Position numbers and translations under genes: made by a program. The notes below the pieces were generated by a model that was not told where the DNA came from, ran no database searches, and worked only from the letters and a program-made list of their open reading frames with translations. A stretch of 64,000 nucleotides of DNA from UBA668 sp038234785. Lineage in GTDB: Bacteria; Actinomycetota; Acidimicrobiia; Acidimicrobiales; Ilumatobacteraceae. The stretch covers positions 1 through 64,000 of the forward strand of contig JBBQTC010000005.1 in assembly GCA_038234785.1 (NCBI GenBank), given 5' to 3'. Each line of letters opens with the position of its first letter. The stretch's first letter is position 1. Shown here in pieces: positions 56,972-64,000 of this stretch.

Positions 56972-57279
56972 GGGATCACCACGTCCGGATCCGGAGCAAT
57001 GGCGCCGCCCAACCACGCTCCAAGGCGCCCTGACGTCGCGCCCTCGACACGGTCGGCGCGACTCTGCTGAACGAGCCGCTCGACCTCGTCGTCGTCGTGT
57101 TCGGCCAGCGCCACACGCCAACGATCGACGGCGTCGCGCCGCGCATCGTGGCCCATACCGGCACGTTCGAGTCCCAGTTCGACAGCGGAGGTCGGAGCCG
57201 CGTCGTCGAATGGGCCTCGGAACCAGACGGAACCTTCGAGGGCATCCGCGGAGAAGGCGGGTCCGCTCACTGCTTCCAT
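56968..57279 (-). CDS. Hypothetical protein (103 aa), first gene of the stress operon
   Basis: The protein starts at the ATG of MEAVSGPAFSADA, 9 bases after GGAGG, and is acidic and Ala/Arg-rich with DAVDRWRVALAEHDDDEVER near the middle. I do not recognise it. It opens the operon with the CBS-like and universal-stress genes, and its leader shares a 26-bp near-identical block with that of the SPFH gene. Confidence 0.6.
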   Translation of the reverse strand: MEAVSGPAFSADALEGSVWFRGPFDDAAPTSAVELGLERAGMGHDARRDAVDRWRVALAEHDDDEVERLVQQSRADRVEGATSGRLGAWLGGAIAPDPDVVIP

Positions 57280-57304
57280 CACGTCGCACCTCCTTGGCCA
57301 GCAG

Positions 57305-57371
57305 GCGCAACCAGGGTCCGGAGCAACGCGACGGAGAGCGGAACTTGCTCTCCGGATTTCAACATACCCCC
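57305..57371 (-). promoter_or_regulatory. Promoter/leader of the stress operon (conserved block, copy 1)
   Basis: Bases 57305-57330 match 58266-58291 with two mismatches in 26. Farther upstream is GGGGGTA (minus strand, 57365-57371), reading GGGGGTATGTTG. GGGTAT resembles the -10 of SigB/SigF-type general-stress promoters. A GGAGAGC/GCTCTCC hairpin lies between. Another alternative-sigma promoter is possible. Confidence 0.55.
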
Positions 57372-57450
57372 ACGTGGACGGCATTGCCAAGCGGGCACCG
57401 GTCACCCCGACCGACGACTCCCACCTCGGAGCGCTCACATCAGCAAAGGG

Positions 57451-58245
57451 TCACGAAAACTCGGCGTGACCAGCGGCCTTGGCCTCGCGGGTCATGAACG
57501 CACCCAGCTCCTGGATGGTGCTCATCAGTGGTGCGGGAAACACGACCGTGGTGTTCTTGTCCACACCGATGTCGACGAGGCTCTGCAGGGTTCGCAACTG
57601 CAGCGCGAGCGGGTGGGCCATCATCATGTCCGACGCTTCGCCCAGCGCTGCGGCGGCCAGCGCCTCACCCTCGGCAGCGATGATCTTGGCCCGCTTCTCA
57701 CGTTCGGCCTCGGCCTGGCGGGCCATCGCTCGCTTCATGCTGTCGGGAAGCTGGATGTCCTTCAGTTCGACCAGCGTGACGACGACACCCCACTCCTCGG
57801 TGGCCACGTCGAGGATCTCGCGGATGTCGAGGTTGATCCGGTCGGTCTCGGCAAGCGTTTCGTCCAAGGTGTGCTGACCGACGACCTTGCGCAGGGTGGT
57901 CTGCGCGATCTGGTCGATCGCTGCGGCGACGTTCTCGATCGCGACCAACGACTTCGTCGCGTTGACCACCTTGTAGTACGCGACGGCGGATACGTCGACG
58001 CTGACGTTGTCGCGAGTGATGATGCCCTGGGACTGGATCGGCTTGGTCACGATTCGCATCGAGACACGATGGAGCACGTCGATCAGGGGGACGATCAGTG
58101 CGAGTCCGGGCTTCTTGACGGCGACGACCCGCCCGAGGCGAAACAGCACTCCTTCCTCGTATTGCTGGACGACTCGAAGCGACATCGACAGCGCGAGGAG
58201 TCCGAGTGCCACGACGATGGCGAGGATGACGATCACGGCGGTCAT
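57451..58245 (-). CDS. SPFH/Band 7 (stomatin/prohibitin-like) membrane protein
   Basis: The 264-residue protein has one N-terminal helix (MTAVIVILAIVVALGLLALS), then the SPFH domain (QQYEEGVLFRLGRVVAVKKP and RDNVSVDVSAVAYYKVVNAT) and an Ala/Glu-rich coiled coil (MARQAEAEREKRAKIIAAEG). It is a stomatin-type scaffold of the membrane; the partner NfeD gene is not adjacent. An AAGGAG ribosome site precedes the ATG. Confidence 0.92.
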   Translation of the reverse strand: MTAVIVILAIVVALGLLALSMSLRVVQQYEEGVLFRLGRVVAVKKPGLALIVPLIDVLHRVSMRIVTKPIQSQGIITRDNVSVDVSAVAYYKVVNATKSLVAIENVAAAIDQIAQTTLRKVVGQHTLDETLAETDRINLDIREILDVATEEWGVVVTLVELKDIQLPDSMKRAMARQAEAEREKRAKIIAAEGEALAAAALGEASDMMMAHPLALQLRTLQSLVDIGVDKNTTVVFPAPLMSTIQELGAFMTREAKAAGHAEFS

Positions 58246-58265
58246 GGTGGGACTCCTTCTGGAGT

Positions 58266-58340
58266 GCGCCACCAGGGACCGGAGCAACGCGGGGGTCTGC
58301 CCCGAGAACGCTCTCGAGGTCTTGTGGCCAACCTACCCCC
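58266..58340 (-). promoter_or_regulatory. Promoter/leader of the SPFH gene (conserved block, copy 2)
   Basis: Bases 58266-58291 repeat the block at 57305-57330 with two mismatches, and GGGGGTA occurs upstream (minus strand, 58334-58340) in the context GGGGGTAGGTTG. The arrangement parallels the stress-operon leader, so both genes are probably regulated together. Apart from this, 58246-58524 holds no gene. Confidence 0.55.
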
Positions 58341-58524
58341 GAATCCGGGTCGGCATGGTCGAACGCCACACAGAGTTCCGCGCACTGGTAGCGTCGCAGC
58401 GACAACCGATGACGCGCTCCAGACCTTGGCGAGACTCGAAAGGTCCGGACGGCACCGATGGCACCCCGACGACAACGACGGTCAGCGCCCTTCCGATCGT
58501 CCTGCGGCGCGGCGGAGGTGCGGC

Positions 58525-59256
58525 GTGTCGTCCGGGACGAGTGATCGACGCCTGCGCATCCTCACCCAACTCGTCCGCGTCGGTCGTCCACCGTTGGAGA
58601 CTCCACGATTGTGCGAGGTGTGCGCCGAGATGACGGCCACGAGCGGTGCAGGCATCATGCTCATCGCCGACGGCGCCTCACGCGGTTCCATCTGCACGAC
58701 CGACAGCGTCAGCGAGATCATCGAAGACTTGCAGTTCACGTTGGGGGAAGGGCCCTGCATCGACGCCAGCCGATCGGGCCGGCCGGTCCTCGAGCCCGAT
58801 CTCGTTGCGCCGGCCACGAACCGTTGGGTCGCATTCGCCCCGCCGGCCATCGCTGCCGGCGCCCAGGCGGTCTTCGGTTTCCCGATCCGCATCGGAGCAG
58901 CGAGCCTCGGCGCACTCAACCTGTACCGAGATCGACCGGGACCCCTCACCGACGAGCAACACGCCGATGCTCTGGTGCTCGCCGACGTCGCTGCCGAGCT
59001 CATCCTCCTCCTCCAGGCCGAGGCCCCGCCCGGAGAACTGGCGACGGAACTCGAGGCCGGCGCCAGGTTCAACTACGTCGTTCACCAGGCCTCCGGCATG
59101 ATGTCGGCTCAGCTCGATGTTGCCATCGACCACGCAATGGACCGACTCCGAGCATTCGCGTTCGCCAGCGGGCGACCGCTCGCCGAGGTCGCCCGCAGCG
59201 TGGTCGACCGGACGTTGCGATTCGATCCCACCAGCGAGACGGGTATCGAACAATGA
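58525..59256 (+). CDS. GAF-ANTAR regulator (first of two)
   Basis: The 243-residue protein has a GAF sensor domain (ATSGAGIMLIADGASRGSIC, GEGPCIDASRSGRPVLEPDL) and a C-terminal ANTAR RNA-binding domain (VVHQASGMMSAQLDVAIDHA, then LAEVARSVVDRTLRF). ANTAR proteins stop transcription termination by binding hairpin pairs in leaders. A GTG start follows GGAGG. It probably senses a small ligand or redox state. Confidence 0.87.
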   Translation: MSSGTSDRRLRILTQLVRVGRPPLETPRLCEVCAEMTATSGAGIMLIADGASRGSICTTDSVSEIIEDLQFTLGEGPCIDASRSGRPVLEPDLVAPATNRWVAFAPPAIAAGAQAVFGFPIRIGAASLGALNLYRDRPGPLTDEQHADALVLADVAAELILLLQAEAPPGELATELEAGARFNYVVHQASGMMSAQLDVAIDHAMDRLRAFAFASGRPLAEVARSVVDRTLRFDPTSETGIEQ

Positions 59257-59401
59257 CGGCCCATCGCACCGAGCGCGCACAGGTTCCGCATCGTCGAACC
59301 TATGCACAGTGCCGGTGCGAGGCGTATCATCGCCTCGCGGCGACGGCCTGTCCGATCGACCCCGCTCCCAACAGAGCGACACCTACCCGGCTGGAGCGCT
59401 C

Positions 59402-60160
59402 GTGACGTCCAAACAAACGATGCTCGGCGAGACCATGGTGCTCTTGGCGGACAATCTCGTCACCGACTTCGATGTCGTCGAACTCCTGACACTGCTCGCC
59501 GACCGGTGCGTGTCCATTCTCGGGGTGAGCGCAGCTGGCCTCATGCTCGCAGGACCCGATGGCACCCTGCACGTGATCGCCTCGTCGAGCGAACAGATGC
59601 ACTTGCTCGAGCTCTTCGAGTTGCAGACCGCTGAAGGTCCGTGCCTCGAGTGCTTCCAGACCGGGACGGCGGTCACGCACAACGATCTGTCCAGCGCCAC
59701 TGTCCGCTGGCCGAATTTCACACCGGAGGCGATCTCCAACGGGTTCCACTCCGTGCACGCGCTCCCGATGCGCTTGCGCGGGAACGTCGTCGGGGCACTG
59801 AACCTGTTCCAGACCGAGATGGAAGGAATCGACGGCGAAGGTGTCGAGGCCGCTCAAGCCTTCGCCGACATCGCCACCATCGCGATCCTGCAGTACCGAG
59901 CCACCCTCCGGTCCGACGAACTGATGGACCAGCTGAACACTGCGCTGAACACCCGGGTGGTGATCGAGCAGGCGAAGGGAATCATCGCCGAGCACGAGCA
60001 GCTCGAGATGGAGAACGCGTTCGCACTCCTGAGGGGACACGCCCGCAACAACAACCTGCGTCTTGCCGACGTTGCTGCCTCCGTGGTGAACGGCACGCTG
60101 AAATCGTCGGCACTCAGATCGACGCCGGCCGGCCGGCCGGGACGGGACCAACGCGATTGA
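59402..60160 (+). CDS. GAF-ANTAR regulator (second)
   Basis: The 252-residue protein has a GAF domain (GVSAAGLMLAGPDGTLHVIA, TAEGPCLECFQTGTAV) and an ANTAR domain (VIEQAKGIIAEHEQLEMENA, then NLRLADVAASVVNGTLK). The start is a GTG at 59402 with GGAG upstream; the ATG at 59420 is a possible alternative. It is a paralogue of the preceding gene, so the two probably arose by duplication. Leader targets are unknown. Confidence 0.87.
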   Translation: MTSKQTMLGETMVLLADNLVTDFDVVELLTLLADRCVSILGVSAAGLMLAGPDGTLHVIASSSEQMHLLELFELQTAEGPCLECFQTGTAVTHNDLSSATVRWPNFTPEAISNGFHSVHALPMRLRGNVVGALNLFQTEMEGIDGEGVEAAQAFADIATIAILQYRATLRSDELMDQLNTALNTRVVIEQAKGIIAEHEQLEMENAFALLRGHARNNNLRLADVAASVVNGTLKSSALRSTPAGRPGRDQRD

Positions 60161-60208
60161 ACGCCACGAGGATCTGACAGTGGCGCCGTCCCCTGCGAGA
60201 CTCCGCTG

Positions 60209-61747
60209 GTGAACCAACCAGTGAGTACGCCACCTGGATCGCTGGTCCTGGTCACGGGTTCGAGCGGCTACGTCGGTGGGCGCCTGGTGACGGTGTTGCT
60301 CGAACGTGGCTACCGGGTGCGGTGTCTGGTCCGCACCCCGGGAAAGGTGGCATTGGCACCGTGGCGCGAACACGTGGAGATCGTGCAGGGCGACGTCGGC
60401 GGCGAGTTGACCGACGCGATGGCGGGGGTCGACGCTGCCTTCTACCTGGTGCACTCGATCGGGTCATCGGTCGAATGGGCCGAGCACGATCGTGAGGTCG
60501 CCGCCAACTTTCGACGCGCCGCCGAGAACGCGGGGATTCGACGCATCATCTACCTCGGCGGGCTCGGCGACCATTCGTCCGGCGAGCTGAGCGAACACCT
60601 CGCGAGTCGCCAGGAAGTGGGCGCCGAGTTGGCCAAGGGCTCGGTGCCCGTCGTGGAGTTGCGCGCTGCGGTCATCATCGGTTCTGGATCGGCCAGCTTC
60701 GAGATGCTCCGTTACCTGGTCGAGGTGCTCCCCGCGATGGTGACGCCCCGCTGGGTGGACACCAGGTGTCAGCCGGTGGCGGTCCGTGACGTGTTGCACT
60801 ACCTGGTGGAGTCGTTGACCGCGGATGTGACGGGCCGGATCCTCGATGTGGGCGGCCCGGAGGTCCTCACGTATCGGGACATGATGGCCCAGTACGCCGA
60901 CGTCGCTGGATTGCGCAAGCGCCTCGTGGTGCGGGTGCCGTTGCTGACACCGGGGTTGTCGTCGAGATGGATCGGTCTGGTGACGCCCATCCCGCCGTCC
61001 TTGGCGCGGCCGTTGATCGAAAGCCTCGTGAACGACGTGGTGGTGACGGGCGACGCGGCCGCCGACGTGATGCCGACGACCCAGCTCGCCTACCGCGAAG
61101 CGGTCCGGCTGGCGCTCGGCCGATCGCTGAGCGGAGACGTCCCCACCAGTTGGGCACACGCCGAACTCGGTGGACGCCCACCGGCCGAGCCGCAGCCGAC
61201 CGACCCGACCTGGGCGGGTGGAACGGTGAACCTGGACCGACGCGAACGCCATGTTGCTGCGTCGCCGGCGGAATCGTTCCAGGTGGTCTGCTCGATCGGT
61301 GGCCGACAGGGCTGGTACACGAGCGAGTGGTTGTGGATCGTGCGCGGCGTGCTCGACTCGTTGATCGGCGGCGTGGGCATGCGGCGCGGACGGCTCCACC
61401 CGCATCAGCTGTCCGTCGGCGACCCGCTCGACTTCTGGCGCGTCGAAGCGATCGACGCCGACCGGATGCTGCGCCTGCGCGCCGAGATGCTCCTGCCAGG
61501 CGATGCGTGGCTGGAGTGGCAGATCGAGCCGACGCCGACCGGCGCGACGATCACCCAGACCGCACGCTTCCACCCGCGTGGACTTTTGGGCCGCGCCTAT
61601 TGGATCGCGGTTGCGCCGTTTCACCGGTTCGTCTTCCCCGGCCTCCTCGACGGCATCTGTCGTGACGCCGAACGGTTGCACGCCTTCGTGGTGGGAAGTG
61701 TTCCCGACGCACCGGGTCAGCGGACCGCAACAAGCCGCCAGGACTAG
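60209..61747 (+). CDS. NAD(P)-binding SDR protein fused to DUF2867
   Basis: The 512-residue protein has an atypical-SDR N-terminal half with LVLVTGSSGYVGGRLVTVLL and a C-terminal DUF2867 domain from about residue 350 (ASPAESFQVVCSIGGRQGWY, then EWQIEPTPTGATITQTARFH). This fusion is widespread in actinobacteria; a role in modifying a lipid or quinone-like substrate is inference. The start is a GTG. Confidence 0.88.
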   Translation: MNQPVSTPPGSLVLVTGSSGYVGGRLVTVLLERGYRVRCLVRTPGKVALAPWREHVEIVQGDVGGELTDAMAGVDAAFYLVHSIGSSVEWAEHDREVAANFRRAAENAGIRRIIYLGGLGDHSSGELSEHLASRQEVGAELAKGSVPVVELRAAVIIGSGSASFEMLRYLVEVLPAMVTPRWVDTRCQPVAVRDVLHYLVESLTADVTGRILDVGGPEVLTYRDMMAQYADVAGLRKRLVVRVPLLTPGLSSRWIGLVTPIPPSLARPLIESLVNDVVVTGDAAADVMPTTQLAYREAVRLALGRSLSGDVPTSWAHAELGGRPPAEPQPTDPTWAGGTVNLDRRERHVAASPAESFQVVCSIGGRQGWYTSEWLWIVRGVLDSLIGGVGMRRGRLHPHQLSVGDPLDFWRVEAIDADRMLRLRAEMLLPGDAWLEWQIEPTPTGATITQTARFHPRGLLGRAYWIAVAPFHRFVFPGLLDGICRDAERLHAFVVGSVPDAPGQRTATSRQD

Positions 61748-61787
61748 CGTCCCGATGATCGGGTGCCACGAGCTCCGGTGGATCGTC

Positions 61788-62138
61788 TCAGGCCACTTGG
61801 AGGACGAAGGTGAGGTCGACCGGGGCATCGGTGTGCGCGTAGATCACGAATGGGACGACGAGGTCGCCGTTCGGACTGCCGTTGATGACCGAGGTGTGCC
61901 CACACACCCCGATTCCCGTCAAGGCTCCACCACCCAGTGGGTCGGTGCCGTACTGAGCGTCGCCGCAGGCCTTGTCCATCCCGGTGGACTGCCACGTGAG
62001 GAATTCGGTGCCGGTGTTGATCAGCAGCACGATGGTGTCGCCGCGGCCCGCCAGATGTCCGCTGAAACCCTTGCTCGCGAAGGTGGCTGCGTCCACGATC
62101 GTCGGCGTCTGATCCGTGCTCACGATCACAGTGGTCAC
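61788..62138 (-). CDS. Hypothetical protein (116 aa), probably exported or partner of the lipoproteins
   Basis: The 116-residue protein starts at GTG overlapping the previous stop (GTGA) and is strand-rich (VIVSTDQTPTIVDAATFASK, LVVPFVIYAHTDAPVDLTFV) with two Cys (KACGDAQYG, GVCGHTS) that could form a disulfide. It has no signal peptide. It is the third gene of the lipoprotein operon. Confidence 0.6.
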   Translation of the reverse strand: MTTVIVSTDQTPTIVDAATFASKGFSGHLAGRGDTIVLLINTGTEFLTWQSTGMDKACGDAQYGTDPLGGGALTGIGVCGHTSVINGSPNGDLVVPFVIYAHTDAPVDLTFVLQVA

Positions 62139-62643
62139 CAGCGGCTCGGCGTGGACGCGGTCGTGGACGCTGTCGTGGATGCGGTCGTGGAGGTGTCGCC
62201 CCCCGGGACCGGGATGAGCACTGCGTCCTGAGCGCCCGCATCGCGGCTGTCGAGCACCGCCAACTGCTCGGGCGCCAACTGGCTGCGTGCTGCTTCGATG
62301 AGGCGACGCGCGGTGTGAGTGCCTACTCCATCGCCGGCCGGCAGCGAGGACGGCGTGGCGCCAGGCATCGGTGTGTAGGTGACGCTGAACGCGTCGATGG
62401 CCTGCTGAACGGTGACGTCGCCGGCGCTGTTGCCAATGGTCTGGAGCAGCTCGTCAGATCGTGTCGTCGGTGTCCACTCCGGCGCCACCACGTCGTCGAG
62501 TTGCGCGAGCGCGCCGGCGCCGGTGGTGCTCGGCGTGCTGTTCCCGCCACCTGTGCACGCCGCCACGAGCACGACCACGCCGCCACGAGCACGACCACGA
62601 CCGCGAGCACGGTCTCGGACCGAGCTCGGCGGTGCGCTCGCAT
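62135..62643 (-). pseudogene. Lipoprotein gene disrupted by a 20-bp tandem duplication
   Basis: The ATG at 62643 opens a signal peptide (RSETVLAVVVVLVAA) but the frame then goes out of register. A 20-bp unit repeated twice at 62556-62599 is responsible: removing one copy joins ETVLAVVVVLVAAC to TGGGNSTPSTTGAG, restoring a lipobox and an open frame to the stop at 62135 (162 residues, ending in repeated TTAS). The intact product would be a lipoprotein with a helical domain. Confidence 0.75.
62556..62599. repeat. 20-bp perfect tandem duplication
   Basis: CACGCCGCCACGAGCACGAC occurs twice in succession (62556-62575, 62576-62595) and the match runs four bases further. 20 is not a multiple of 3, so the duplication shifts the reading frame inside the signal-peptide region of the lipoprotein gene. 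Slippage could remove or add a unit. Confidence 0.85.
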
Positions 62644-62646
62644 TGC

Positions 62647-63240
62647 CTACAGCTTGCCGATGACCGTCGTCGCGAACGCGATGACCTCTGCCTTGACCGC
62701 CGCATCGTCGCCGGGGAAGATGCCCGAGATCAACAGCTCCTGGTTGCCCAGGTCGATGTGGAGCTGGGAGCCGAACGAGTAGTACCAGGCCCCGGAGCCG
62801 AGACCGTCGATCTTCTCGATGTCGGGGAAGACAACCTTCTCGTTGTCGTAGGTCTCGTACTCGCCGTCGAGGCTGATCGACACCTGGGTCAGGACGCCGC
62901 TGTCGCCGGTATTGGTCATCCCGGTGATTTCGTAGTCGCAACCGCCGTTGTCGGGGTTGATGACGCCTTCGGCGACGGTGCCACCGAAGACCGCAGCCAC
63001 GTCGGCCGTGGTGACGATCGAGCACGGGTCGACGTTGCCCGGGGCAACGACCGGAGTCGTGCCGGCATCGGCCGAGGTGGAGGTCGGTGTGCCGGCGGTG
63101 TCGGCGGTGTCGGCGGGCGACGACGACGTCGAGTCCCCCGCTGCCGTCGATGCGGTCGTGGTGGACGTCGCCTTCGAACTACCACTGCTCGAGCACGCAC
63201 TGAGGGCACAAATGCAGAGACCGAGAAGAATGCGTCGCAT
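62647..63240 (-). CDS. DUF3558-like lipoprotein
   Basis: The 197-residue protein has a lipoprotein signal peptide (RRILLGLCICALSAC, lipobox LSAC at residue 16), a Thr/Ser/Ala-rich linker and a domain starting VDPCSIVTTADVAAVFGG, which resembles DUF3558. The family is found on the actinobacterial surface with unknown function. It is the first gene of a three-gene operon. Confidence 0.8.
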   Translation of the reverse strand: MRRILLGLCICALSACSSSGSSKATSTTTASTAAGDSTSSSPADTADTAGTPTSTSADAGTTPVVAPGNVDPCSIVTTADVAAVFGGTVAEGVINPDNGGCDYEITGMTNTGDSGVLTQVSISLDGEYETYDNEKVVFPDIEKIDGLGSGAWYYSFGSQLHIDLGNQELLISGIFPGDDAAVKAEVIAFATTVIGKL

Positions 63241-63564
63241 TCGCGGGAGTGTATGGCCCCCGGATCGAGCGGAACGTCATCAGAGGTACCGCGAATGCCG
63301 GGTACGCCGACGGCAACGCACCGGGCCGTTCACCTCTGCCCACCCCTCGACCGCGTGAGGTGACCCGACGGGCCGGCCAAGGATGGTTCAGTCGTACTCG
63401 CCGGTGAGACGATCTCGCTGACCGCCCGCTCCTACCTCCCGGAGCAAGCGGCCGACGGCTCTCCTGCCGCTACCGTACCGATGCGTGAGGGTTGGCTCGA
63501 GGGTGCATGTCGATGGCCGAGGCGGACGTCGGCCCGAAACCGAGACCATCCCAGTGGCACCAAC
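63241..63564. other. Intergenic, no gene supported
   Basis: This 324-bp gap between the divergent lipoprotein operon and the spermidine-synthase-like gene holds no recognisable gene, repeat or hairpin. An in-frame ATG at 63481 could extend the downstream gene by 28 codons, but the added residues (REGWLEGACRWPRRTSA) do not look conserved. Confidence 0.5.
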
Positions 63565-64000
63565 GTGAGCCGCTCCTACGAAGAACTCGCCCGGGCGACG
63601 ACACCGATGGGAGATGTCGTCCTCCGACGACGCCTCGAGCCGACGCTGCAGATCGACGTCTTCGAAGTCATGCTCGATGGGGACGGACTGATGTCCAGCC
63701 TCTTCACCGACGGAGAGGACGCGCTTGCCCGACTCGGCCTCGCCGCCGTGACGAACGACCCGATCGATGTCCTCGTCGGAGGACTCGGCCTCGGCCACAC
63801 TGCCCGAACCGCACTACGCGACCCACGCGTCGGATCAGTGCACGTGATCGACGCGCTCGAGGCCGTCATCTACTGGCACCGACGACACCTCACCCCACTC
63901 GGCCCCGAACTCACCAGCGATTCTCGCTGCCACTTCGTTCACGGCGACTTCTTCGCCCTCATCGACCGTGAACCGCCGATGCTCCCCGACGCCGCCCCGC
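63565..64000 (+). CDS. Spermidine-synthase-like (PABS) methyltransferase-fold protein, 5' part
   Basis: The gene runs off the end of the window. From the GTG at 63565 it reads VSRSYEELARATTPMGDVVL, then DVFEVMLDGDGLMSSLFTDG, DVLVGGLGLGHTARTAL (a SAM-type glycine motif) and VHVIDALEAVIYWHRRHL. This is the layout of spermidine synthase-like proteins found free-standing in actinobacteria. Whether it makes polyamines or has another role is undecided. Confidence 0.75.
   Translation, partial: MSRSYEELARATTPMGDVVLRRRLEPTLQIDVFEVMLDGDGLMSSLFTDGEDALARLGLAAVTNDPIDVLVGGLGLGHTARTALRDPRVGSVHVIDALEAVIYWHRRHLTPLGPELTSDSRCHFVHGDFFALIDREPPMLPDAAP

Noticed and set aside
57097..58524. Long plus-strand open frame running into the first GAF-ANTAR gene
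   Set aside because: The part before 58525 is antisense to the SPFH gene and low in complexity; a GTG with GGAGG at 58525 starts exactly before the GAF domain.
63388..63798. Minus-strand frame at the end of the window
   Set aside because: It overlaps the spermidine-synthase-like gene antisense and shows no conserved pattern.

Overview
The window is high-GC DNA with dense, often ATGA- or GTGA-overlapping genes, many GTG starts and several apparently leaderless promoters. Mycothiol-type genes (DinB/maleylpyruvate-isomerase-like proteins, a mycoredoxin), ANTAR regulators, a sortase-type MPATG anchor and DUF3558-like lipoproteins point to an actinobacterium. The style suggests Acidimicrobiia (Ilumatobacter-like), which is inference. 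No rRNA, tRNA, CRISPR array or transposase was seen.

1-9 kb: the end of a VOC protein, a maleylpyruvate-isomerase-like gene bracketed by two inverted copies of a hairpin repeat, a methyltransferase, a four-gene operon with two ABC ATPase/permease pairs, then an ACT-domain protein, a PAP2 phosphatase, a cysteine hydrolase and an AlkZ/YcaQ-like glycosylase. 9-29 kb: a catabolic cluster of about 20 genes in four divergent units. The units hold TauE + GntR/amine oxidase; dipeptide-type ABC importer/TauE + GntR; cyclodeaminase/HbpS/aldehyde dehydrogenase/SDR + LLM oxidoreductase/MFS; and gamma-glutamyltransferase-like + diiron heme-oxygenase-like oxidase with two Fe-S proteins. Each divergent gap carries a similar GTATAC-type operator, so the cluster looks like one GntR regulon for uptake and oxidation of an unknown, probably amino-acid- or peptide-like compound.

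29-43 kb: a two-component system with a small secreted protein, AraC/VOC and other VOC genes, an ArsR + AHSA1-isomerase fusion pair, an acyltransferase/anti-sigma/ECF sigma operon, and divergent from it a four-gene redox operon. That operon ends in a peroxiredoxin-like gene with an in-frame TGA at the first position of a CxxC-type motif and a SECIS-like hairpin 26 nt downstream, making it a candidate selenoprotein. A repeat element (long stem plus 20-bp-period repeats) occurs near 29.2 and 43.0 kb in the same orientation relative to the gene before it.

43-64 kb: epoxide-hydrolase-like and haloalkane-dehalogenase-like genes behind twin palindromes, a Coq4-motif protein, a large winged-helix/NTPase/TPR regulator, homocysteine methyltransferase, fasciclin surface protein, carotenoid oxygenase, a second ArsR/AHSA1 pair whose operator fills the promoter spacer, an alcohol dehydrogenase, a universal-stress operon and an SPFH gene sharing one leader, two GAF-ANTAR regulators, an SDR-DUF2867 protein, and a lipoprotein operon with one gene frameshifted by a 20-bp tandem duplication. 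The window ends inside a spermidine-synthase-like gene.
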